NCBI RefSeq assembly: GCF_964204865.1
Contig: NC_135261.1
Coordinates: 8,494,001-8,558,000, forward strand
Direction: 5' to 3'
Source: Styela clava
Taxonomy: Eukaryota; Chordata; Ascidiacea; Stolidobranchia; Styelidae
DNA: 64,000 nt
Shown piece by piece: positions 8,980 through 18,700 of this stretch. Within the stretch, counting starts at the first letter, position 1. Every line of letters starts with the position of its first letter. The position numbers and the translations under genes are program-made. The notes under the pieces are model-generated. The model was not told the origin of the DNA. It did not search any database and saw nothing but the letters and a program-made list of their open reading frames with translations.

Positions 8980-9067
8980 GCTTCGATAGCTCAGTTGATA
9001 CACCGATGGACTGTAAGGGTGGAAGGCTGAAATCCATAGGTTGCTGGTTCGAACCCGGCTCGAAGGA
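8980..9067 (+). pseudogene. tRNA-Tyr-like relic
   Basis: 88 nt, counterpart of the minus-strand relic at 4487. GTAAGGG replaces GTAGGGG at the 5' splice point, and the D-arm is GATACACC. Confidence 0.65.
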
Positions 9068-9179
9068 ATTTTTTTTCCATAGGGAGATCTAAATAAATTT
9101 GTTATGTGTTTTGTTTTTTTCATGTTATATCCCAATTTATGAACTCCAACTCAGAGGTAATGCTCTAATAGACGTGTGT

Positions 9180-9267
9180 CCTTCGATAGCTCAGTTGGTA
9201 GAGCGGTGGACTGTAGTGGTAGAAAGCTGATATCCATAGGTCGCTGGTTCGAATCCGGCTCGAAGGA
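9180..9267 (+). tRNA. tRNA-Tyr(GTA), intron-containing, intact
   Basis: 88 nt. All stems pair and both internal promoter boxes are consensus. The intron is 15 nt (TGGTAGAAAGCTGAT). It is the plus-strand counterpart of the intact copy at 4286. Confidence 0.92.
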
Positions 9268-9492
9268 GCTTTTGAAATAGATGGGATTTGTAATTTTTAA
9301 ACAATATATGATTTGAGTTTCATTCTTCCTCTCCCCGGTTCTCTGTCTGACGTAATATATCGCAATGTTTCTATTTCTCCATTTCAATACTATCTTAACC
9401 TGTCAGTCCAAAATACCCCAATGTCTGCATAGAGTTTAATTATTTCAAAAATGAAGGCTGAAAATGTCGTTGTAAACCTCAAGCTATCGATT

Positions 9493-9564
9493 GGCTCGTT
9501 GGTCTATTTGTTTGATTCTCGCTTTGAGTGCGAGAGGTTACGGGATCAAATAACGGACGAGACC
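9493..9564 (+). pseudogene. tRNA-Pro-derived, anticodon TGA (Ser)
   Basis: 72 nt, loop TTTGAGT. The T-stem is ruined (ACGGG / AACGG) and the D-loop is CTATTTGTTTG as in the minus copy at 3989, which keeps TGG. Confidence 0.65.
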
Positions 9565-9744
9565 TCGCTTTTGTATCACTACTCAGACTTACCCAATGTC
9601 TCATTTGATAATTCGCATATTTGGGAAAGAATGTATGATCCTGTGTTTAGGTTTTTGTATCAAACATCATATGTTTTGGTTTTTGTATTAAACATCTCCA
9701 TTTAGGAACGTCAACTCAGCCGTAATTCCTTCTTTTTCGTGTGA

Positions 9745-9832
9745 CCTTCGATAGCTCAGTTGGTAGAGCGGTGGACTGTAGTGATAGAAATCAGATATCC
9801 ATAGGTCGCTGTTTCGAATCCGGCTCGAAGGA
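9745..9832 (+). tRNA. tRNA-Tyr(GTA), intron-containing
   Basis: 88 nt. Acceptor and D-stem pair. One T-stem mismatch (GCTGT / CCGGC). Intron TGATAGAAATCAGAT, 15 nt. Confidence 0.75.
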
Positions 9833-10198
9833 CCTTTCATAATGAATAACATTTTTAATTTTTAAAACAATATATGATTTGAGTTTCACCCTTCCTCTCT
9901 CCCGTTCTATCTTTTTCGTATTATATATAATGTTTCTATTTCCCCATGTCAATATTATGTTAACCTCTCGGATAAATTTTATAATAGATAAAATTTGAAA
10001 TTTTTAAAACAATATATGATTTGAGTTTCACCCTTCTTCTCTCCGGTTCTCTCACTTTCATATTATATATAATTGTTTCTATTTCTTCATGTCAATATTA
10101 TCTTTAACTCTCAGTCCAAGATACCCCAATGTCTGGATAGAGTTTGATTATTTTAGTATTAAGGCTGAAAATGTCGTTGTAAAATTAGGCTTTCGATT

Positions 10199-10278
10199 GG
10201 CTCGTTGGTCTTGGGGTATGATTCTCGGTTTGGGTGCGAGAGGTCCCGGGGTCCCGGGTTCATATCCCGCACGAGCCC
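10199..10278 (+). pseudogene. tRNA-Pro(TGG)-like with 8-bp duplication
   Basis: 80 nt. GTCCCGGG is repeated in tandem in the T-arm, and the B box reads GGTTCATATCC. Otherwise it is close to the intact Pro. Confidence 0.75.
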
Positions 10279-10320
10279 TGGCTCTTGTAACACTACCCAG
10301 TATGAACTAATGTCTCATTT

Positions 10321-10510
10321 AATAGCTGAGTTGGAGTAGAGATGGACTATTCATAGGTCGCTGTTCAAATCCGGCTCTAGATCTAAAGCTCCGAAGAACT
10401 TAAATTTTCTTATTGAATCATTATCTTGAAATCATTATATTGAATAGGTTTTCAAATCCGGCTCTAGATCTAAAGCTCCGAAGAACTAAAATTTGTTATT
10501 GAATCATTAT
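10321..10510 (+). pseudogene. tRNA-Tyr remnant with local duplication
   Basis: A Tyr relic lacking the anticodon region (TAGCTGAGTTGG... then CATAGGTCGCTGTTCAAATC). Its 3' part and flank (TCTAGATCTAAAGCTCCGAAGAACT plus the following spacer) are repeated once about 90 bp later. Confidence 0.6.
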
Positions 10511-10734
10511 CTTGAAATCATTATATTGAATAGGTCGTTGTGAACATCGCCTTTTGTTCAAATCTGGGACGATTCCGCACGATTGTATAACTGCCCAGTC
10601 GAGATCAAATTCTTACTTAATAATAACAATTTCTCATCAATCTGAAAGATTGTCCGATCATGTGTTTTGTTTTTTCATATTATATCTCAATTTATGAACT
10701 CCAACTCTGAGGTCATGCTTTAATAGACGTGTCT

Positions 10735-10814
10735 CCTTCGATAGCTCAGTTGGTAGAGCGGTGGACTGTAGTGATAGAAAGCTGATATCCATAGGTCGCT
10801 GGTTTGAATCCGGC
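10735..10814 (+). pseudogene. tRNA-Tyr(GTA) lacking the 3' acceptor strand
   Basis: Normal Tyr with intron up to the T-arm (GGTTTGAATCCGGC), then a direct jump into spacer. The 3' half of the acceptor stem is deleted. Confidence 0.8.
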
Positions 10815-11023
10815 CTATTTGTAATTTTCAAACAATATCTGATTTGAGTTACACCCTCCCTCTCACCGGTTCTCTGTCTTACGAAATATATCGCAATGTT
10901 TCTATTTCTCCATTTCAATACTATCTTATCCTGTCAGTCCAAAATACCCCAATGTCTGCATAGAGTTTAAGTATTTCAAAAATGAAGGCTGAAAATGTCG
11001 TTGTAAACCTCAAGCTATCGATT

Positions 11024-11095
11024 GGCTCGTTGGTCTATGTGTTTGATTCTCGCTTTCGGTGCGAGAGGTCTCGTGTTTAAATCACGGACGAGACT
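11024..11095 (+). tRNA. tRNA-Pro-derived, anticodon TCG (Arg), T-arm variant
   Basis: 72 nt, anticodon stem CTCGC / GCGAG fully paired, loop TTTCGGT. T-stem TCGTG / CACGG pairs with one T-G. T-loop TTTAAAT. Acceptor mismatch at pair 2. Confidence 0.5.
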
Positions 11096-11248
11096 TCGCT
11101 TTCGTATCACTTCCCAGTCTGAACCAATGTCTCATTTAATAACTTCTCAATATTAGGACAGAATGTCTGATCATGTTTTTTGGTTTTTGTATTAAACATC
11201 TCCATTTATGAACGTCAACTCAGGCGTAATGCATTCCTAGTCGTATTA

Positions 11249-11336
11249 CCTTCGATATCTGAGTTGGTAGAGCGGTGTACTGTAGTGAGAGAAAGCTGAT
11301 ATCCATAGATCGCTGGATCGAATCCGGCTCTAAGGA
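11249..11336 (+). pseudogene. tRNA-Tyr-like relic
   Basis: 88 nt with GTA. The A box is TATCTGAGTTGG, the acceptor end is TCTAAGG, and the B box is GGATCGAATCC. Confidence 0.7.
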
Positions 11337-11562
11337 GCTTTTAAAATAGATAAAATTTATAATTTTTAAAACAATACATGATTTCGGTTTCGCCCTTCCT
11401 CTCTCCGGTTCTCTGTCTTTCGTAATATATCGCAATGTTTCTATTTCTCCATTTCAATACTATTTTATCCTGTCAGTCCAAAATACCCCAATGTCTGCAT
11501 AGAGTTTGATTATTTCAAAAATGAAGGCTGAAAATGTCGTTGTAGAACTTAAGCTATCCATT

Positions 11563-11628
11563 GGCTCATTGGTCTAGGTGTATGATTCTCGATTTGGGTG
11601 CGAGAGGTCGCGGGTTCAAATCACGGAC
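11563..11628 (+). pseudogene. tRNA-Pro(TGG)-like, 3' truncated
   Basis: Runs to ATCACGGAC, then joins a Tyr-downstream spacer (AAAACAATACATGA). The 3' acceptor strand is missing. Confidence 0.75.
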
Positions 11629-11966
11629 AAAACAATACATGACTTCAGTTTCGCCCTTCCACTCTCCGGTTCTCACTCTTCCGTAATATATCGCAATGTT
11701 TCTGTTTCTCCATGTCAATACTATCTTAACCTTTCAGATAAATTTTATATTAGATAAAATTTGTAATTTTTAAAACAATATATGATTTGAGTTTCACCTT
11801 TCCTCTGTCCGGTTCTCTCTCTCTTCCGTATTATATATCAATGTTTCTATTTATCCATGTCAATACTATCTTAACCTATCAGTCCAAAGAACCCCAATGT
11901 TTGCATAGAGTTTGATTATTTTAAAATCAAGGCTGAAAATGTCGTTGTAAACATCGGCTTTCGGTT

Positions 11967-12038
11967 GGCTCGTTTGTCTAGGGGTATGATTCTCGCTTTC
12001 GGTGCAAGAGGTCCCGTGTTTAAATCACGGACGAGACT
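11967..12038 (+). tRNA. tRNA-Pro-derived, anticodon TCG (Arg), T-arm variant
   Basis: 72 nt, loop TTTCGGT, T-stem CCGTG / CACGG paired, T-loop TTTAAAT. Anticodon stem CTCGC / GCAAG has one mismatch. Third full-length member of this variant family. Confidence 0.5.
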
Positions 12039-12191
12039 TCGCTTTCGTATCACTACCCATTCTGAACCTATGCCTCATTTAATAACTTCTCAATATTAGG
12101 ACAGAATGTCTGATCATGTTGTTTGGTTTTTGTATTAAACATCTCCATTTATGAACGTCAACTCAGGCGTAATGCCTTCCTAATCGTGTGA

Positions 12192-12279
12192 CCTTCGGTA
12201 GCTCAGTTGGTAGAGCGGTGGGCTGTAGTGATAGAAAGATGATATCCATAGGTCGCCGGTTCGAATCCGGCTCGAAGGA
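12192..12279 (+). tRNA. tRNA-Tyr(GTA), intron-containing
   Basis: 88 nt. Acceptor CCTTCGG / TCGAAGG with one G-T. T-stem GCCGG / CCGGC perfect. Anticodon stem has a G-T next to the loop (GGGCTGTAG). Intron TGATAGAAAGATGAT. Confidence 0.85.
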
Positions 12280-12643
12280 GATTTTAAAATATATAAAATT
12301 TGTAATTTTAAAAATAATACTTGATTTCAGTTTCGCCCTTCCTCTTTCCGGTCAGTCTTTCGTAATATATCGCAATGATTCTATTTTTCCATGTCAATAC
12401 TATCTCAACCTTTCAGATAAATTCTATAACAGATAAAATTTGTAATTTTTAAAACAATATATGATTTGAGTTTCACCTTTCCTCTCTCCGGTTCTCTTTC
12501 TTCCGTATAATATATCAATGTTTCTATTTTTTCATATCAATACTATATTAACCTCTCAGTTCAAAATACCCCAATGTTTGCATACAGTTTGATTATTTTA
12601 AAATCAAGGCTGAAAATGTCGTTGTAAACTTCTTCACTAGATT

Positions 12644-12722
12644 GGCTCCTTGGTCTAGGCCCTAGGGGTATGATTCTCGCTTTGGGTGCGTGAGGTCCCG
12701 GGTTAAAATCCCGGACGAGCCC
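12644..12722 (+). pseudogene. tRNA-Pro(TGG)-like with 7-bp D-loop insertion
   Basis: 79 nt. CCCTAGG is duplicated in the D-loop. The anticodon stem has CTCGC / GCGTG and the B box is GGTTAAAATCC. Confidence 0.75.
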
Positions 12723-12870
12723 TGAATTTTGTATCACTACCCAGTCTGAACCAATGTCGTATTTAAAAACTTCTCCTAATTCAGACAGAATGTCTGATCA
12801 TGTGTTTTGGTTTTTGTATTAAACATTTCAATTCATGAATTTTAAATCAGGCGTTTTGCCGGAGCTATGC

Positions 12871-12958
12871 CCTTCGATAGCTCAGTTGATAGACCGGTGG
12901 ACTGTAGGGGTAGAAGGCTGAGATCCATAGGTCGCCGGTTCGAGTCCGGCTCGGAGGA
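12871..12958 (+). tRNA. tRNA-Tyr(GTA), GACC D-stem subfamily, best copy
   Basis: 88 nt. Acceptor pairs with one T-G, T-stem GCCGG / CCGGC perfect, anticodon stem paired. The only break is the subfamily C-C mismatch in the D-stem (GCTC / GACC). Intron GGGTAGAAGGCTGAG, 15 nt. Confidence 0.75.
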
Positions 12959-13221
12959 ATTTTTTTAATAGGGAGATCTAAATAAATTTGTTATGTCTGC
13001 ATAGACTTTCATTATATTGAATATGTCGTTGTGAACATCGCCTTTTGTTCAAATCCGGGACGAGTCCTCACTATTGTATAATTGCCTAGTCTAGATCAAA
13101 TTCTTACTTAATAATAACAATTTGTCATCAATCTGACAGATTTTCTGATCATGTGTTTTTTTTCATGTTACATCTCAATTTATGACTTCAACTCAGAACT
13201 GATGCTTTCCTAGTCGTGTGA

Positions 13222-13309
13222 CCTTCGGTAGCTCAGTTGGTAGAGCGGTGGACTGTAGTGATAGAAAGCTGATATCCATAGTTCCCTGGTTCGATTCCGG
13301 CTCGAAGGA
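13222..13309 (+). tRNA. tRNA-Tyr(GTA), intron-containing
   Basis: 88 nt. Acceptor CCTTCGG / TCGAAGG, D-stem fine, B box GGTTCGATTCC. One T-stem mismatch (CCTGG / CCGGC). Confidence 0.75.
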
Positions 13310-13673
13310 GCTTTTAAAATAGATAAAATTTGTAATTTTAAAAACAATACATGATTTCAGTTTCGCCCTTCCTCTCTCCGGTCTCTCTTTTGTAATATAT
13401 CGCAATGTTTCTATTTTTCCATGTCAATACTATCTCAACCTTTCAGATAAATTTTATAACAGATAAAATTTGTAATTTTTAAAACAATATATGATTTGAG
13501 TTTCACCTTTCCTCTCTCCGGTTCTCTTTCCTCCGTATAATATATCAATGTATCTATTTATCCATGTCAATACTATCTTAACCCCTCAGTCCAAAATACC
13601 CCAATGTTTGCATAGAGTTTGATTATTTTAAAATCAAGGCTGAAAATGTCGTTGTAAACTTCTTCACTAGATT

Positions 13674-13691
13674 GGCTCGTTGGTCTAGGGC
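13674..13691 (+). pseudogene. tRNA-Pro 5' fragment at the right edge of the array
   Basis: GGCTCGTTGGTCTAGGG, then unrelated sequence. The array ends here within the D-loop of a tRNA-Pro. Confidence 0.75.
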
Positions 13692-15030
13692 TTTTGTTCT
13701 TCAACTAACAGTTTTCCTTCCACATGTTTTTAAATGACTCAAAATTATCTTATATATATATATACTATAAACTTTCTATTTTAATGTTCTCGAGTTTGCT
13801 TGAAAAGTTTTCCTTTTCCTGATTTTTGACAGACTTCCGTACACGTTCAATGATCTTCTGTCAGCTTCGTTTTTTCCCAAATCTGTGACTAGGAAAACAA
13901 AACATAAATTTATTTTACAAAATAATATAAAGTTTACCTTTTTTAAAAAAATATTGGACTAGACTACATTTACTGCGAAATCCTATTCTGTCGCACTGGA
14001 TAGGACTATCACGTCTGTTCCATATATTTTCATGTCTTCCATAATTAGGTAGCGAGATACTTTGCAGACTCAAAGTGATAACATCATCTCAAACTATTTC
14101 TTTGCATACAATATCTCAGAGCCTTTGTTTTACATAATAACATGTCCCGCATCCTTATGTACAAACTGAATTGCCTTTGATTCAAAACGATAACTAAAAC
14201 CAACTTCTCTCATCGCTCCTGACAGAGCAGACGCAGACCATATATGACGTCATATGTCTCGTCTGCAATTTGCACATTTTGTCAGAGTGAAATATACCAT
14301 AGCAGTGTCGCAAGTCCCAGATAAGTTTCCGGTGAATTATTGGAATACCATACGATAGCGACAATTTTTTCTTGTTAATCCTCCAATTCTGGCCAAAAGA
14401 TAACCGGGTTAGAAAAGAGAAAATCATGATTTATTTTTGTAGCCACAATTTAGCAAAAATAGCAAAACGGGATATAGCTAGGCCTAGAAACTGTCGGCAA
14501 AAACCAGAGTTTTTTTGCTTGAATTTCAAATCCAACATTAATTATGTGGTGATAGTTGAGGGTAATGTTGAAAATGACGAAAAGTTTCAGACTTTTTGCT
14601 TGAGGGATTTATGTAGAAAATAAAGCCCAAACTATTTGGGCGACAACAAAATGTGGCCCAAAAATTCCCGTCGCCCAAATACAGCGAAAATAACTCCGTG
14701 TTGTCGACCAAATCGATAAAATAGAAATATATATATATATATATTATTGTACCAATGCTTATTTTCTGGTCGACGGAACAATAAATCTCTCTCTTCTGAT
14801 CCAAATTTTTAAATTGGTATTTCTATCGGTACTAATTGCAAGCACTGCGTCCATTGCAGATTGTATCATGTGCTGACACGTAAAGTCATGCTATCAAAAC
14901 AGCATTAAGATGGGAGTTGTTGGAATGATTGATGCGACATGTTCTGGTGCATGTACCTTCAAACATGTAACAGAGTGATATCCCATGACATGAGTGTTTC
15001 CTCCTTGCAAGCCCAACAAGTTGTATTTAG
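13692..15030. other. spacer, no gene recognised
   Basis: AT-rich sequence between the array and its relics, with short TA runs (13752-13765, about 14730-14745). Small open frames are not supported by codon pattern or motif. A palindrome at 14227-14266 is listed separately. Confidence 0.5.
14227..14266. repeat. 40-bp near-perfect palindrome centred on TGACGTCA
   Basis: Left arm GCAGACGCAGACCATATA, right arm TATGTCTCGTCTGC, around the 8-bp word TGACGTCA (14245-14252). That word is the consensus CRE/ATF site. It may be a small hairpin element or a chance CRE; no neighbouring gene is evident. Confidence 0.5.
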
Positions 15031-15034
15031 TTTG

Positions 15035-15790
15035 TGTTTTGGTTTTTGTATGTTACACATCAATTTATGAATTTCAACTCGGGCGTAATGCCCCTCCCAA
15101 ATTGAGATATATCGGTCGCTGGCGTAGTTTTTAAAATCTAGAGCGAATCTTCTAGGTAGAAAGGTGATATTCATAGTTAGTTGGTTCGAATGCCGCTTGA
15201 AGATGCATTTATAATGAGAAGGAATGGACTTTTACAACACAAAATATGATTTGAGTTTTGTCCCTCTCTATCTCTTGATCTCTGTCTTTCGTTTTACATC
15301 GAAATGTTTCTATTGCTATATTTCATTACTTTTTTTTCTTCTTAGTTCTAAATACTCACATGTCTGCAAGCCTTTTATTATTTTGAAAAGCAAGACTGAC
15401 AATGTCTTTATAAACTCAATATGGTGGTTGGCTCGATGGTCTTGGGATATGATTCTAACTTCGGGTGGGAGTGGTCCCGGGTTCGAATCCCGAACGAGCT
15501 TCCATTTGAAGGAACAGTATTATTATTCTGGTCGCTTATTCGAATGCGGCTAGAAGGATATTCTGTAATAGGAAAATTTTTCTTTCTAATACCAAATATG
15601 ATTTTAGTTTTACCCTCTTTCTCTCCTGATCTCTTTCTTTCGTATTAAATCGAAATGTTTCTTTTTCTTATATCATTACTTCCTTTTCTCTCAGTTCTAA
15701 ATACTTCTTTTTCTGCATAAACTTTAATTATTTTAAAAATCAAGACCAGCAATGTGATTGTAAACATCAACCTACATTGGTTGTATTTGA
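15035..15790 (+). repeat. decayed outlier of the tRNA array
   Basis: Spacer words of the array return in worn form (ATTTATGAATTTCAACTC, CTGCATAAACTTTAATTATT), together with relics of Tyr 3' ends at about 15155-15203 and 15531-15559 and one Pro relic. It is older than the main array. Confidence 0.75.
15430..15501 (+). pseudogene. tRNA-Pro(CGG)-like relic
   Basis: 72 nt with loop TTCGGGT and a good T-arm. Anticodon stem CTAAC / GGGAG has two mismatches. Confidence 0.7.
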
Positions 15791-18700
15791 TGAAACAGAA
15801 TATTAAAACAAATGTGACATAGTTGTACAAGTCGTCAAATCGATAAAATTCATAAAAAAAATATACATGTAGATGATAGTTGGTCGACTACGGATCCTAT
15901 ATCAAGAGTATTTCACATTTACATGGGAATAAATTTTTGAATATATATTGTATAACATTGTCCTAGATGTTTTGCTGAATTATTGTTTTTGTTTCTCCTG
16001 ACGTGTTCTGTATTTTAGCTTCAGTAATAGAAACCGTTTGCCTTGTATCATCAGAATTGGTGGTTATTTCATAACTGGTAATCCGTTTGGAATGCCGGCC
16101 AACCTACATAGAAAACGTAATTTCAGTCACTGCGAGTGCACCTCATCTTTTCGAAAAACCCAGTGCTCAGGTAAAGCCTTAAAATATCAGGTATGAAGCG
16201 CATTGGTGGTTAGATTTGATTTCTAATTTTCATGAATGGAAATAATTCTGTCTCGGCAACTGTGTCTATATATTCGAGCTCTTTTGATGAGAGTAAACTG
16301 GATGTTCAGCGGTTTTATCAACGAACGAGCTTGTTGCTGAAATCGATGGCTTTAAAATTAACGTCCCAGTTATATCGTAAATGCTGCTTAAACGTATTCC
16401 TACCTAACGATTGTTCACTTTGGAGAATCGCCACTTCTTTATAGTCAGATAGCTAAGCAATGTTAGCGCCTAAGAATGTTCAATTGTCCATATTCAGTGT
16501 TTCGTTGGTTCACCGTATCCTGCGCATAAAATCGAAATTTAAGAAAAGTCGAGTCGTTCCTAGGAAGGTAGGCCATGTCAATGATTTAAGTTTCTACTGT
16601 CTCTCGGAGCTTCGTGTTCTCACTATTCCCTGCCCCGTGGGTCCACATAAAATCAAAAGCATAAGAACAGACAAGTCATTGTTGAGAATTTGGGTTCAAC
16701 ATAAAGACAAGGGGTGCTTAAGAGTTGGTTGTTATAACCGCATCATATGTATCGTTTTGCTAAATTGCTGTTGTTACTGTTTTTGTTTTAAAAAAATTGC
16801 TTTGTATTCGCAACTAATGGTACATTCTATATCAGATTCTCAGTACTTGAAGATGGATGAAGTCGTTAGAAAGCTGTGATAATTATTTTTCAGATTTCTA
16901 CGACACGATTTGGTATCCGAAATTTTACTGTTTTGTTGTAGTTCATGGGAACACTGAACACACCTTCATACATAATCTGGTACAATTATTCTATCGTTTG
17001 GCTGGAATTTCGCTGACATCGAAGAAATCATTTGATCTTCGTATTTATATATTTAATCATTGATCTCCTGTAATTAGTTACATATTATACAACATTTGAA
17101 GCCCTTGGAACATATGAGAAATGCCTTCCTTGAAACAGTGTTCGATAAAATGACTAGTCCCTATAGATAGTGTTGTTGGCGTGACCCCACTCAAACCAAA
17201 TCTGCTTTTTATAACACAGCCTAGCAGCTATGCATGAAGTAGGCTATTTGTATACAGCTATGGTCATCTACCGCGAGACTATATATGTATTAATATGGAG
17301 GAACATTATCTGCTCTTGAATGCCCTAATCATTCGACTGAATACTGGAAGTAGACGGTAAAAAGTATCTCGTATTGTATAACCGCGATTTTATTTCCCAT
17401 TCTTAATTAATGGATTAATGGACTATTATGGCGTCGCTTATTTCTGAATGTGATTAACCCCTCGCCCTGTCGGACAATGTCTATTTAGGAAATTTTAAAG
17501 TCCGTTTTTGAAGTAACGTTTAAAATGTATGTTAACAACAAACGGTGCAATGAATCATTTACTTTTTTTAGTTTTTAAAGCTAAAATGGAATCCCTTTAT
17601 AAAGGGTCAAAGCAGAATATTCTCTACAATACCTCTTTTTTATGATAGTACACGATTCCATGGACAAAAACTAATCAATGATAGATAGAAGATTCGTAAT
17701 GGTGTTTTGTTTGTAATTTTATGTCGAACTTACGTTTTTCGAAAATCCTTCTTGACTTCATAGGTTTCAAGCGATCAATTTTTCGACCTTTTTCCAAGAG
17801 TTTATATCGGTTTTAGTAACCAGGTGACCTTATTAATATTTTCTGCAACTTCAATTGCAAATAGGAAAACAACATTAAGCGTAGCTTAGTAACACGACGT
17901 GTTCGTATTGGTGTGATAAAGTCGTGTTCATATAAATGATATTTCGAGATTTATCTGACCTGGTAATGAAATACTGTTAGTCATACCACCATATACGTGC
18001 CGTTAAGCTCGTAAACCTGTCGTATATAGGTTTGTATAAACAAGAGCGCTTCCAAATAATTTATTAAAGATATATTCTCCGAATATATTAGGCACCCGCC
18101 GTTACGTAATATGCGTTAGAGAATCATAATCGACGTCATATGGCCATATCAACAATGCGAATTCCAGAGATTCCTTTTCCGGTCACAAAAAAAACGTGTG
18201 AAATTATAGACATACAAACATGACACATACATAAAAATCTCACTTCACATATCAGTCATGTTTAGTCAGACATTACCCGACTGGGTGTTGGTTGGACACT
18301 TTGTTTCGTATCTTCATAAATAGGAGCGAAAGGTTATATTTTCTTTACTGATTCCATCTAGCAATATTTCTTGAGAATTTCGACGTTTGATATCATGCAT
18401 CATATATCAATTTTCTACTTTTTAGTTGCATGTCCTTGAAATGAACTTCATGGAAAAAATGGAAAAAAGCACGCAATGCGTATCATCCTTGTCTTGCGTA
18501 ACCCCGTAAACGGGTGCGTCGAAATTATAGGCCACTAGGAACGTGACTTATCCATGGTCCGACTTTGGCGTAATAAATGCGGTTCATACGTTAGCCTATA
18601 AATAATCGTTTAATGTATGCTGTTAGATATCATTATACCAACAAGGCAACAACCCCACCCGGTTTATGGCCGTAGCATTGCCCTCATTGAAATCGCCGGG

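Larger units (their letters stand above)
8432..10198 (+). repeat. higher-order repeat block B
   Basis: Pro-like 8432, Tyr-like 8650, Tyr-like 8980, Tyr 9180, Pro-like 9493, Tyr 9745, then a longer spacer in which the post-Tyr spacer is present twice, up to the Pro at 10199. Confidence 0.85.
3463..13691. repeat. tRNA-Tyr / tRNA-Pro tandem array
   Basis: About 36 tRNA genes and relics derived from one tRNA-Tyr and one tRNA-Pro. The spacers are conserved too. After Tyr come blocks with CCTCTCTCCGGTTCTC and CAATGTTTCTATTT, then CTGCATAGAGTTT and GAAAATGTCGTTGTAAA just before Pro. After Pro come CACTACCCAGTCTGAACC and GACAGAATGTCTGATCATG before Tyr. Most units have a T run (TTTT or longer) within about 10 bases after the tRNA, as needed for Pol III termination. 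Members left of 5330 are on the minus strand, those right of 5331 on the plus strand. The open frames that cross the array read through tRNAs and spacers and are not genes. Confidence 0.95.

Noticed and set aside
3700-13400. Many open frames of 60-135 codons with repeating peptides such as FEPGTSRT and RQRTGER
   Set aside because: They are translations of tRNA genes and their conserved spacers on either strand. The repeats in the peptides follow the tRNA array, and no start or motif supports coding.
3463-13691. Array considered as tRNA-derived SINEs or a CRISPR-like array
   Set aside because: Units are full-length tRNAs with 3' T runs in a fixed tandem order. There are no A-rich tails, target duplications or SINE bodies, and repeat and spacer lengths do not fit CRISPR in an animal genome.
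16232-17063. Frames of 70, 139 and 68 codons upstream of PKG
   Set aside because: Low-complexity or cysteine/leucine-rich stretches without motif, splice support or codon pattern. They may be chance frames in AT-rich spacer.
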